The notes under the pieces are model-generated. The model saw only the letters and a list, made by a program, of their open reading frames with translations. It did no database searches and had not been told where the DNA came from. The position numbers were made by a program, and so were the translations under genes. Below, piece after piece: positions 32,814 to 39,285 of a DNA stretch of 39,285 nt (position 1 is the first letter of the stretch; each line of letters opens with the position of its first letter). The DNA comes from Myxococcota bacterium (GTDB lineage Bacteria > Myxococcota > UBA727 > JAHDBA01): the NCBI GenBank assembly GCA_020630615.1, contig JAHDBA010000026.1:1-39285 (forward strand), read 5' to 3'.

Positions 32814-33371
32814 ATGAGCTCTTTATTCCAATCTGAAAAGTTAGAGATCCTTTTTGACCGCGCAACAATGCAAGAACGCCTTCAGGAGCTCGCCGATGAG
32901 GTGTGTCAAGATCATGCTACAATCGAAAAGCCTTTAGTTGTCATCGGAGTCCTCAAAGGGGCTGCTCTTATTATGTCCGACCTGGTTCGTATGCTGGACC
33001 GGCCAGTTGAGATGGACTTTATTCGATGCGCCTCGTACCATGGTGGTACCGAGTCCTCGGGGGAGATAGAGCTTCTCTTGGATGTTTCGATGGACCTTCG
33101 GGGGCGTCATGTGTTGGTGGTTGAAGATATTATTGATACCGGGCTGACGATAAAGTTTGTTTTAGAGCATCTTGAATCCAAGGGCGCGGAGAGCGTCAAA
33201 CTCTTATCGCTTCTTGAAAAGCCAACAAAGAATACGTCGGGTGTTCATGGTGATTATGTTGGCTATGAAATCAACGATCACTTTGTTGTCGGCTATGGCC
33301 TCGACTTAAAGGAGGAACTTCGCAACCTTCCTTTTGTCGGTGTTTGTAAAGACACAAGTGTTGTCGGCTAG
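32814..33371 (+). CDS. hpt: Hypoxanthine (guanine) phosphoribosyltransferase
   Basis: Hpt salvages hypoxanthine and guanine by transferring ribose phosphate from PRPP. The PRPP-binding motif VVEDIIDTGLT is at residues 102-112. The family's VVIGVLKGAALIMSDLVR, the flexible-loop region CASYHGGTESSGEI, and the C-terminal YEINDHFVVGYGLDL with LPFVGV are all typical. The length of 185 residues is standard. The frame opens with GTG 32805; ATG 32814 has GAGGA just upstream and is preferred. It follows the crotonase gene by 46 bases, which may be chance or a shared transcript. Confidence 0.94.
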   Translation: MSSLFQSEKLEILFDRATMQERLQELADEVCQDHATIEKPLVVIGVLKGAALIMSDLVRMLDRPVEMDFIRCASYHGGTESSGEIELLLDVSMDLRGRHVLVVEDIIDTGLTIKFVLEHLESKGAESVKLLSLLEKPTKNTSGVHGDYVGYEINDHFVVGYGLDLKEELRNLPFVGVCKDTSVVG

Positions 33372-33401
33372 GTGATTCGTGTTGGTTGATAAACGAACTT
33401 A

Positions 33402-33451
33402 GGTTAATGCAACCACATGCTGTTAACCCTTTGGAGCGACCTTCTTTTTTT
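33402..33451 (+). terminator. Possible terminator or leader hairpin between hpt and the ABC-F gene
   Basis: GGTTAA (33402-33407) and TTAACC (33423-33428) form an inverted repeat, with GCA/TGC able to pair inside. A run of seven T (33445-33451) lies 16 bases further on, which is too far for a textbook intrinsic terminator. The rest of the 219-base gap contains no gene I can support. ABC-F genes are often controlled by leader attenuation, so a leader structure is an alternative. Confidence 0.25.
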
Positions 33452-33590
33452 GCCCTACGTTTCTGTCCCCAATCGAAGGTGCCTTGAAATTTCTGCACAT
33501 CCATCCAAGATGGGGCGACCAATCTTTAACCCCACGAGGGATTGCGGCAGTCGCTGTCGCGAGTCTTGTGCACTCAAGAGGAGTTCCGCG

Positions 33591-35213
33591 ATGCTTAGCG
33601 TTCATGAAGTTACACAAGGTTATGGCGACAAGACACTTTTTGATGGCGTTACGGTCTCGTTTGGGCCAGGCAAACGCTTTGGTCTGACGGGGCCCAATGG
33701 AGCAGGGAAATCAACATTTATGAAGTTTCTTGCGGGCGATGAAGAGCCGCAGAAAGGTCATGTTTCACGCCCGAAAAAGACGTCCATCCTTCGGCAGGAC
33801 CATTACGTTTACGATGAATTTCTTTGTCTGAATGCTGTCATGATGGGGAACAAGCCTCTGTGGGCCGCGATGGAGCAGAAAGAAAGAATCCTTAAAGAAT
33901 GCGAAGAGTCTGGAGAGTTCACCGAGGAGATGGGAATCAAGCTGGGTGACCTTGAAACGGTGATTGCTGAAGAAGATGGGTACGTTGCAGAGTCCGAGGC
34001 GGAAAAACTCCTGGAGGGCTTAGGGATCCCGGCAGAATTTCATCGTGAAAAAATGGAGAATCTTAGCGGTGGCATGAAACTCCGGGTTTTACTTGCGCAG
34101 GCACTCTTTGGGAAACCCGACTGCCTCTTGCTTGATGAGCCGACCAACCATCTGGATATGGACAGTATCCGGTGGCTTGAGAGTTTTCTTCTCAACTATG
34201 AGGGGATTCTCGTGTGTATTAGTCATGACCGGCATTTTCTGAATGCGGTGACGACACATATTGCAGATATCGATTATGAAACGATTATTACCTATACAGG
34301 TAATTATGATGACATGGTCATACAAAAATCCCAGGTGCGCTCTCGGATTGAAGCGGAGAATAGTGAGAAAAGTAAAAAGATTGCACAACTCAATGAGTTT
34401 GTTCAGAAGTTTGGTGCGGGTACGCGTGCGAGCCAAGTGCAAAGTCGGAAAAAAGAGATTTCAAAGCTGCAACTGAACACGCTGAAAAAATCAAATATTC
34501 AACGACCCTTCATTCGTTTTGACTTACGCGACAACAAGTCGGGCAAACACGTGATTGAATTCGCCAATGTTTCAAAATCGTTCGTCGAGAAGGGTAAAGC
34601 AGACATTACCATTTGCAAAGGTTTGGACTTGCATTTGATGCGAGGCGATAAAATGGCTATTATCGGCCCTTCAGGCATCGGGAAAACGACATTGGTTCGT
34701 ATGATGATGGAGCAACTAAAGCCCGACGAAGGTTCGACAAAGTGGGGGCACAACGCTGACGTGGGCTACTTTGCCCAGGATCACCGAGAGGGTATCCCTG
34801 AGAATAAAATGCTCTGGGAATATCTCCTCTCTTTTAAAGAAAGTGCATCGCGTGACGAAATACGACAGCTTCTTGGACGAATGCTCTTCTCGGGTACGGA
34901 AGGCGAGAAGCTAACCCATGTGCTCTCGGGTGGAGAAACAGCACGTCTTCTTTTCTCGAAGCTGATGCTTTTGGACCACAATGTTTTAATATTTGACGAA
35001 CCAACCAACCATCTTGATCTTGAATCGATCTCGGCCTTGCGAGATGCTCTGAAAGAATACGAAGGGACTGTCATCTTTGTAACACATGATCGGGACCTTG
35101 TGTCGGATGTCGCGACACGCGTTCTGTGTATGGGCCGACACACGATCGATGACTTCAAAGGGACTTACGACGAGTATTTGAATAAGGTTGGCGAGATTCG
35201 TTTCGATCGCTAA
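33591..35213 (+). CDS. ABC-F family ATPase, YbiT-like
   Basis: ABC-F proteins are soluble twin-ATPase factors that bind the ribosome E site and rescue or modulate translation. Both ATPase cassettes are complete: Walker A GPNGAGKST (34-42) and GPSGIGKTT (from 359), signatures LSGGM and LSGGE, and twice DEPTNHLD. The linker between them (SRIEAENSEKSKKIAQLNEF ... GTRASQVQSRKKEI) is the charged coiled coil that reaches the ribosome. At 540 residues it matches the YbiT subgroup (E. coli YbiT is 530). ATG 33591 has AGAGGAG 7 bases upstream and begins at the fold. The frame extending to 33417 is not needed. Confidence 0.93.
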   Translation: MLSVHEVTQGYGDKTLFDGVTVSFGPGKRFGLTGPNGAGKSTFMKFLAGDEEPQKGHVSRPKKTSILRQDHYVYDEFLCLNAVMMGNKPLWAAMEQKERILKECEESGEFTEEMGIKLGDLETVIAEEDGYVAESEAEKLLEGLGIPAEFHREKMENLSGGMKLRVLLAQALFGKPDCLLLDEPTNHLDMDSIRWLESFLLNYEGILVCISHDRHFLNAVTTHIADIDYETIITYTGNYDDMVIQKSQVRSRIEAENSEKSKKIAQLNEFVQKFGAGTRASQVQSRKKEISKLQLNTLKKSNIQRPFIRFDLRDNKSGKHVIEFANVSKSFVEKGKADITICKGLDLHLMRGDKMAIIGPSGIGKTTLVRMMMEQLKPDEGSTKWGHNADVGYFAQDHREGIPENKMLWEYLLSFKESASRDEIRQLLGRMLFSGTEGEKLTHVLSGGETARLLFSKLMLLDHNVLIFDEPTNHLDLESISALRDALKEYEGTVIFVTHDRDLVSDVATRVLCMGRHTIDDFKGTYDEYLNKVGEIRFDR

Positions 35214-35336
35214 ACAAGGAAAGTTTCACTTGGTTTTTGACCCGAAAAGGGATACCAGCCGCTATCGTGTGGAGATGAGGTATTTCTTCGCGACAAATGT
35301 TTGCAACAACCTACTCACTCTGTGCAAAGTCAGCCC

Positions 35337-36671
35337 ATGATTGCGATTCGTACAGATGCTTGGTCGGATGTTGGGAAAGCACGAGACCACAACGAAGACA
35401 GCTTGCTCGTTGATGCAGAGCTTGGCCTCTGCATTGTTTGTGACGGCATGGGGGGGCACGCAGCCGGAGAAGTCGCCAGTCAGGCGGCGGTTAAAGGAAT
35501 CCGAGACGAAGTACGCCTTGCGATTACAGAGCTCCGCCGTGTTGCGCTTCGGGACAGTGTGGTTGCAAAAGATACCTTGTCAAAAAAGGTTGAGGACATT
35601 GTCACGAAGGTCTGTCATGATGTCTATACCCTTGCTGTTGAAGAGCAGGGTAAAGCCGGTATGGGGACGACTCTCGTCATGTCACTTCATCTCGGTGATT
35701 TTTTGGTTGTCGCGCATGTGGGCGACAGTCGAGCGTATTTGTTTCGTGACGGGCAAATGCACCAGTTGACCGAAGATCACAGCTATTGTCAGGAGATGAT
35801 TCGCCGCGGTAAAATGACACCGGCAGAAGCGTTAAAAAGCCCTTATGCCAATGTTATTACACGCGCCGTCGGGATTCAAGAGCATGTCGAATCTGACGTG
35901 TTGGTGATGAACCTTTTTGAGGGTGATCGAGTGTTGCTGTGTTCAGATGGTTACCATGGATGTTTTGATGACCCGGATAGGATTGCAGCGCATGTTGTCG
36001 GAATCCCTTTGGAGGACCTAGCGAAACGGCTATGCGGGTACTCAAACGAGGCTGGTGGTCCTGACAATATTAGCTGCATTCTTCTGGATGCCTACCAGGA
36101 AGTTGAGCACACCCAGGTTCAGGAGCGCAGTGATATCAAGGACCGCTCTGAGAGTCAGGATATTAATCTTCGCCTCGCAGCAATTCGGAAAGTACCCCTC
36201 TTTAAACACCTGTCGTACACGGAGTTGATGCGCTTTCTTGCGTTGGCCGAGGTTCGGAAATATCCCGCGGGGGAGACTGTTTTTGATGCGACATTCGACG
36301 CGGGTCTACGAATTGTTATGGGTGGAGAGGTTGAGTTGACCACACCGTCGGGGGTCTGTATTCGTTTGAGTTCTGGGCAGCACTTCGGAGACATGGAGCT
36401 TTTGGATGGGGGGGAGTCTGCTGCTGTTATAAGAGCTGTGAGTCCGGCGCGGATCGTATCTGTGAGTCGTGACCGAATATTCAAACTGGTTCGCGAGCAG
36501 CCTGTGTTGGGCACGAAGCTTTTATGGAGTATCGGGAGTCATATGAGCCAGAGGCTGCGCGAAAGCGATGCGCGCTATCAAGGCAAATCGAAAACAACGA
36601 ATTTCCCCGCGCAGGAAGGACAAGACTCAGTACTCATACTCACATCGGAGGAGCGTCATGATGGACTTTGA
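35337..36671 (+). CDS. PP2C-type Ser/Thr phosphatase with C-terminal cyclic-nucleotide-binding-like domain
   Basis: Residues about 1-245 are a PP2C (PPM) phosphatase: [10 protein letters not shown] (metal Asp), [14 protein letters not shown] (metal Asp), [33 protein letters not shown] and GGPDNISC. All metal-binding acidic positions I can check are intact, so it should dephosphorylate Ser/Thr phosphoproteins. Residues about 285-410 form a CAP-type effector-binding domain: [28 protein letters not shown], and a phosphate-binding cassette [18 protein letters not shown] close to the cAMP/cGMP-binding FGE(L)A...RxA pattern. Fusion suggests ligand control of phosphatase activity. The frame opens at TTG 35301; ATG 35337 starts just before the fold, but neither has a clear Shine-Dalgarno. 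The 3' end overlaps the FHA-GGDEF gene by 14 bases. Confidence 0.92.
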   Translation: MIAIRTDAWSDVGKARDHNEDSLLVDAELGLCIVCDGMGGHAAGEVASQAAVKGIRDEVRLAITELRRVALRDSVVAKDTLSKKVEDIVTKVCHDVYTLAVEEQGKAGMGTTLVMSLHLGDFLVVAHVGDSRAYLFRDGQMHQLTEDHSYCQEMIRRGKMTPAEALKSPYANVITRAVGIQEHVESDVLVMNLFEGDRVLLCSDGYHGCFDDPDRIAAHVVGIPLEDLAKRLCGYSNEAGGPDNISCILLDAYQEVEHTQVQERSDIKDRSESQDINLRLAAIRKVPLFKHLSYTELMRFLALAEVRKYPAGETVFDATFDAGLRIVMGGEVELTTPSGVCIRLSSGQHFGDMELLDGGESAAVIRAVSPARIVSVSRDRIFKLVREQPVLGTKLLWSIGSHMSQRLRESDARYQGKSKTTNFPAQEGQDSVLILTSEERHDGL

Positions 36672-37572
36672 TGAACCCAGTCGAGAAGGAGACCGAACTC
36701 GAGTCTCGCAAGTGAGTCGTATTGCAGACAAGCACGTTCTCGGAAACCGCGTCGCGTGCCTCGTTCAGATTTACGGTCGCGACATCGGCCGAAAGTACGA
36801 GCTCAGCGATGGAGAAGTCACAATAGGGCGAGGGCCCGACTCGTCGATTGTCGTGGACATGGACAACGTTTCGCGTTCCCATTGTGTGATTATCCGTGGT
36901 GATTTTGGGTACTCGGTATTGGACCTCGGATCGACGAACGGAACATTTCTCAACGATAGAGAGCTGCGCAAGCAACAGGTGTTGCGTAACGATGACTTGT
37001 TGAAGGTGGGCGGCGTCATCTTCAAGTTTATTGGTGGCGATAATATCGAGCAGCTCTATTACGAAGAAATCTACAGAATGGCAATTATTGATGGCCTCAC
37101 TCAGGCCTACAACAAACGTTATCTGATCGAGTTCTTGGACCGAGAATTGGCTCGCTGTAAACGTTATACACGTCCTTTGAGTGTTGCACTCTTCGACTTG
37201 GATTTCTTTAAGAAAGTCAACGACGAGTTTGGTCATTTGGCTGGAGACTACGCATTGAAGCAGGTTTCGGACCTCATACGTGAGCACGTGATGCGAAAAG
37301 AAGAATGCTTTGCACGCTACGGGGGAGAAGAGTTTGCGGTGGTGCTGCCAGACACGTCATTGACCCGTGCACTGCAAACCGCAGAGAAGATCAGGGCGCT
37401 CATCGACCAGGAACCTTTTGAGTTTGAGGGGACGGAGATTCCCGTTACGATCTCGATAGGGGTGAGCGAAATGGAAAAAAGCGATACCCCGGAAACCTTC
37501 ATCGCTCGGGCCGATGCCCGACTCTATGAGGCGAAGCGTGCAGGGCGAAATTGCGTCATGCCGAAGACTTAA
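36658..37572 (+). CDS. FHA-GGDEF protein, probable diguanylate cyclase
   Basis: The protein begins with an FHA domain (about 35-115) holding the phosphothreonine-binding residues: IGRG (G57, R58), S72-R73-S74-H75 and GSTNGTF (N94). The C-terminal GGDEF domain (about 140-304) has LFDLDFFKKVNDEFGHLAGDYAL and the active-site GGEEF (222-226), so c-di-GMP synthesis from GTP is likely. The inhibitory I-site RxxD is R213-K-E-E216, a conservative change that may weaken product inhibition. There is no membrane helix. ATG 36658 has GGAGGAGC 4 bases upstream and lies inside the end of the phosphatase gene, so the two are made together. The FHA domain may recognise a target that this phosphatase removes phosphate from. 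Confidence 0.93.
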   Translation: MMDFDEPSREGDRTRVSQVSRIADKHVLGNRVACLVQIYGRDIGRKYELSDGEVTIGRGPDSSIVVDMDNVSRSHCVIIRGDFGYSVLDLGSTNGTFLNDRELRKQQVLRNDDLLKVGGVIFKFIGGDNIEQLYYEEIYRMAIIDGLTQAYNKRYLIEFLDRELARCKRYTRPLSVALFDLDFFKKVNDEFGHLAGDYALKQVSDLIREHVMRKEECFARYGGEEFAVVLPDTSLTRALQTAEKIRALIDQEPFEFEGTEIPVTISIGVSEMEKSDTPETFIARADARLYEAKRAGRNCVMPKT

Positions 37573-37614
37573 ATCGAAGTGCGGTATCGAGCTAAACTTG
37601 AAAGAGTTTTGACT

Positions 37615-37629
37615 TGACGCGCTACGTCA
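37615..37629. promoter_or_regulatory. Inverted repeat TGACG-N5-CGTCA upstream of the aminotransferase gene
   Basis: TGACG (37615-37619) and CGTCA (37625-37629) form a perfect 5-bp inverted repeat. It overlaps two -35-like sequences, TTGACT (37609-37614) and TTGACG (37614-37619); a -10-like TAGTAT (37640-37645) follows, 20 bases from the nearer one. A repressor or activator site for the serine operon is plausible. Confidence 0.3.
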
Positions 37630-37670
37630 GAGCGTTTCATAGTATGGACAACTTTTGAGACGGAGTTCCT

Positions 37671-38834
37671 ATGAAATATCGATTGCTTGCGCCAGGGCCC
37701 ACACCTGTACCCGACAGAGTTTTAGCGAAGATGTCGTTACCAATTAAACATCATCGTACGCCTTATTTCGCAGATGTATTCAAGGCATGTCAGGTAGGCT
37801 TGAAGTGGCTTTTTCAGACCGAATACGATGTTTTAACAACCGTCACATCGGGAACCGGCATTTTCGAAGCAGCTTTTCGATCACTTCTCTCACCCAATGA
37901 TAAAGTCATTACGATTGGTGGAGGGAAGTTTGGAGAACGCTGGGGAGACATGGCAGAGCAACTTGGCCTCACCCCTATTCGCGTGGATGTGCCCTGGGGG
38001 CAATGTGTTGATGTGAAGAGCGTTGCACAGAAGTTGAAAGAAAACCCTGATGTTCGTGCGGTCGTCTGTGTCGCATCGGAGACCTCAACGGGTGTTCGAC
38101 ATGACTACGAGGGGCTTGGGGAAATAATCGCAGAGAACCCCGAATGCATTTTTATGGTTGACGCGATTACAGCCTTAGGAGTTTGGGACATATCGCCGGA
38201 GCGCGATAACATTGATGTATTGGTTTCAGGCTCTCAAAAAGGAATGATGCTTCCACCGGGATTGGGTTTTGCATCGGTGAGCGATAAAGCGTGGACAATG
38301 AGCGAAGGACGGGCACGTTGCGCTGGATATTACCTTGACCTGCATAAAGAGCGAAAGGCTCTTGCAAAAGGACAAAGTGCTTACACGTCCGGAGTCACAT
38401 TGATGATAGGACTGGAAGAAGTGCTATCGATGATGCAACGCGAAGGCTTGCAGAACATTTTTGAGCGTCATGCTCGCTTGGCCCGCGCGACACGTGTAGG
38501 AATGCAAGCATTGAACCTGAAACTCCTGGCGGAGAAACCTTCCGACAGCGTGACCAGCGTATGGAATCCAGAAGGGGTTCGTGATGACGCGGTCAATAAA
38601 GGTTTGAGAGACCGCGCAAATCTTACGATTGCGGGTGGTCAAGAGGCGTTAAAAGGGAAAATCTTTCGCGTGGCTCACTTGGGTCATTACGATGAGTTGG
38701 ATGTCTTAACTGGGTTGAGCGCAATCGAAATCGTCTTAAAACAAGAAGGATACTCCAACTTTACACCTGGGGCGTCGATTGCAGCAGCATCGCCCATCCT
38801 AGAGCCAGGCTTTGCGGAGGGGCGCCATGTATAA
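37671..38834 (+). CDS. Class V aminotransferase (alanine-glyoxylate / serine-pyruvate / phosphoserine type)
   Basis: This PLP enzyme of 387 residues belongs to the class V group with alanine-glyoxylate aminotransferase. It opens with LLAPGPTPVPDRVL; substrate and cofactor residues appear in TSGTGIFEAAF, ASETSTGVRHDYEGL and MVDAITALG (D164, PLP nitrogen). The Schiff-base lysine is K190 in SGSQKGMMLPPGLGF. Its stop overlaps the start of a 3-phosphoglycerate dehydrogenase by eight bases. That context suggests it provides the phosphoserine aminotransferase step of serine synthesis in place of a classical SerC, as in several archaea and anaerobes. A glyoxylate or pyruvate substrate cannot be excluded by sequence. 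The ATG has GGAG 8 bases upstream. Confidence 0.88.
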   Translation: MKYRLLAPGPTPVPDRVLAKMSLPIKHHRTPYFADVFKACQVGLKWLFQTEYDVLTTVTSGTGIFEAAFRSLLSPNDKVITIGGGKFGERWGDMAEQLGLTPIRVDVPWGQCVDVKSVAQKLKENPDVRAVVCVASETSTGVRHDYEGLGEIIAENPECIFMVDAITALGVWDISPERDNIDVLVSGSQKGMMLPPGLGFASVSDKAWTMSEGRARCAGYYLDLHKERKALAKGQSAYTSGVTLMIGLEEVLSMMQREGLQNIFERHARLARATRVGMQALNLKLLAEKPSDSVTSVWNPEGVRDDAVNKGLRDRANLTIAGGQEALKGKIFRVAHLGHYDELDVLTGLSAIEIVLKQEGYSNFTPGASIAAASPILEPGFAEGRHV

Positions 38835-39285
38835 CGTATTTCTTGCAGACAAACTCTCGCCCAAATGTGCAAACTATCTCGATGCCAGTGGTCACTTCAG
38901 TGTGGTCTCAAAGCCGGGCTTAAGTGTTGAAGAGCAGTGTGACATCATTGGCGACGTTGATGCTTTGGTGGTTCGTTCTGCAACAAAGCTGAAGGGACCG
39001 CTCTTGGAGAGTGCAAAGAAACTCAAGATTGTTGTCCGCGCAGGCATCGGGGTTGATAATATCGACCTTGTAGGATGCAAAGCGAAGGATATCGTTGTTG
39101 AAAACACACCCTTTGGTAACGCGACCAGTGCGGCAGAGCATGCGATCGCATTGATGTTTGCGGCGGCACGCCAGATCCCCCGTGCAACTCGAACGCTCGA
39201 GCAGGGCGGTTGGGATAAAAAGTCATTCATGGGGATAGAACTCGAAGGCCGTACACTTGGTTTGATTGGTGCTGGAAACATTGGT
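38827..39285 (+). CDS. serA: D-3-phosphoglycerate dehydrogenase, N-terminal part (cut by window end)
   Basis: SerA oxidises 3-phosphoglycerate to 3-phosphohydroxypyruvate, the first step of serine synthesis. The visible 153 residues show the substrate-binding half: MYNVFLADKLSPKCANYL, ALVVRSATKL, IVVRAGIGVDNIDL, NTPFGNATSAAEHAIALM and RTLGLIGAGNIG, which is the start of the NAD-binding glycine motif. GGAGG sits seven bases before the ATG. The frame is open to the last base; the C-terminal part and any regulatory ACT/ASB domain lie outside. It overlaps the aminotransferase gene by eight bases, so they are translated together. Confidence 0.93.
   Translation, partial: MYNVFLADKLSPKCANYLDASGHFSVVSKPGLSVEEQCDIIGDVDALVVRSATKLKGPLLESAKKLKIVVRAGIGVDNIDLVGCKAKDIVVENTPFGNATSAAEHAIALMFAAARQIPRATRTLEQGGWDKKSFMGIELEGRTLGLIGAGNIG

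Noticed and set aside
36640..37287. A 215-residue minus-strand frame opposite the FHA-GGDEF gene
   Set aside because: The plus-strand gene has intact FHA and GGDEF motifs; the reverse frame has none and no start signal.
1..39285. Search for CRISPR arrays, insertion sequences, phage genes, toxin-antitoxin or defence operons
   Set aside because: No repeated spacer pattern, transposase, integrase, nuclease or toxin motif was seen in any plausible frame.

Overview
The window reads as a chromosomal segment of a Gram-negative, rod-shaped bacterium with roughly even base composition. It looks most like one of the former Deltaproteobacteria, in or near Myxococcota/Bradymonadota. The support is: a membrane-anchored FtsY with a very long charged linker, several lipoproteins, a large Ser/Thr kinase fused to an ATPase-like and helical-repeat region, a Cys-rich surface protein with a C-terminal tail resembling MYXO-CTERM sorting signals, and an S55 (SpoIVB-like) peptidase of the kind seen in those groups. 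This placement is inference; no rRNA is present. Genes are tightly packed, no intergenic gap exceeds 300 bases, and I see no insertion sequence, prophage, CRISPR array or origin.

Layout. 1-7.1 kb: a partial unknown gene (minus), ftsY, a thiol-poor DksA paralogue (minus), then an S55-peptidase lipoprotein followed by a secreted beta-propeller protein. 7.3 kb: tRNA-Arg(CCT), ending one base from the stop codon of the convergent 1200-residue kinase gene. 11.1-13.7 kb: a TraB/GumN lipoprotein, and two minus-strand genes for a Cys-rich predicted surface protein and an unknown one-helix membrane protein. 13.9-18.0 kb: a complete homogentisate (tyrosine) degradation operon hppD-hmgA-fahA-maiA, plus a small membrane protein. 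18.6-22.5 kb: a methyltransferase, a glutamine-hydrolysing asparagine synthetase and a UDP-GlcNAc 2-epimerase, which could serve surface glycan synthesis. 22.6-24.2 kb: a PpiD/SurA-like periplasmic chaperone (minus). 24.4-30.4 kb: the elongasome operon mreB-mreC-mreD-mrdA-rodA, followed by two unknown genes, a crotonase, hpt and an ABC-F ATPase. 35.3-37.6 kb: a PP2C phosphatase with a cyclic-nucleotide-binding-type domain, overlapping an FHA-GGDEF diguanylate cyclase. 37.7-39.3 kb: a class V aminotransferase overlapping a 3-phosphoglycerate dehydrogenase gene cut by the window end (probable serine synthesis).

How they work together. Three functional blocks are clear: tyrosine catabolism, cell-elongation peptidoglycan synthesis and serine synthesis. 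The most interesting less-described unit is the PP2C-cNMP / FHA-GGDEF pair. By architecture it could connect a small ligand, protein phosphothreonine state and c-di-GMP. Other points worth a second look are a RodA with about 60 extra residues holding two additional hydrophobic segments, the DksA lacking three of four zinc cysteines, the kinase whose Walker A lysine is arginine, the S55/propeller pair, and two conserved-looking unknown genes behind the rod-shape operon.
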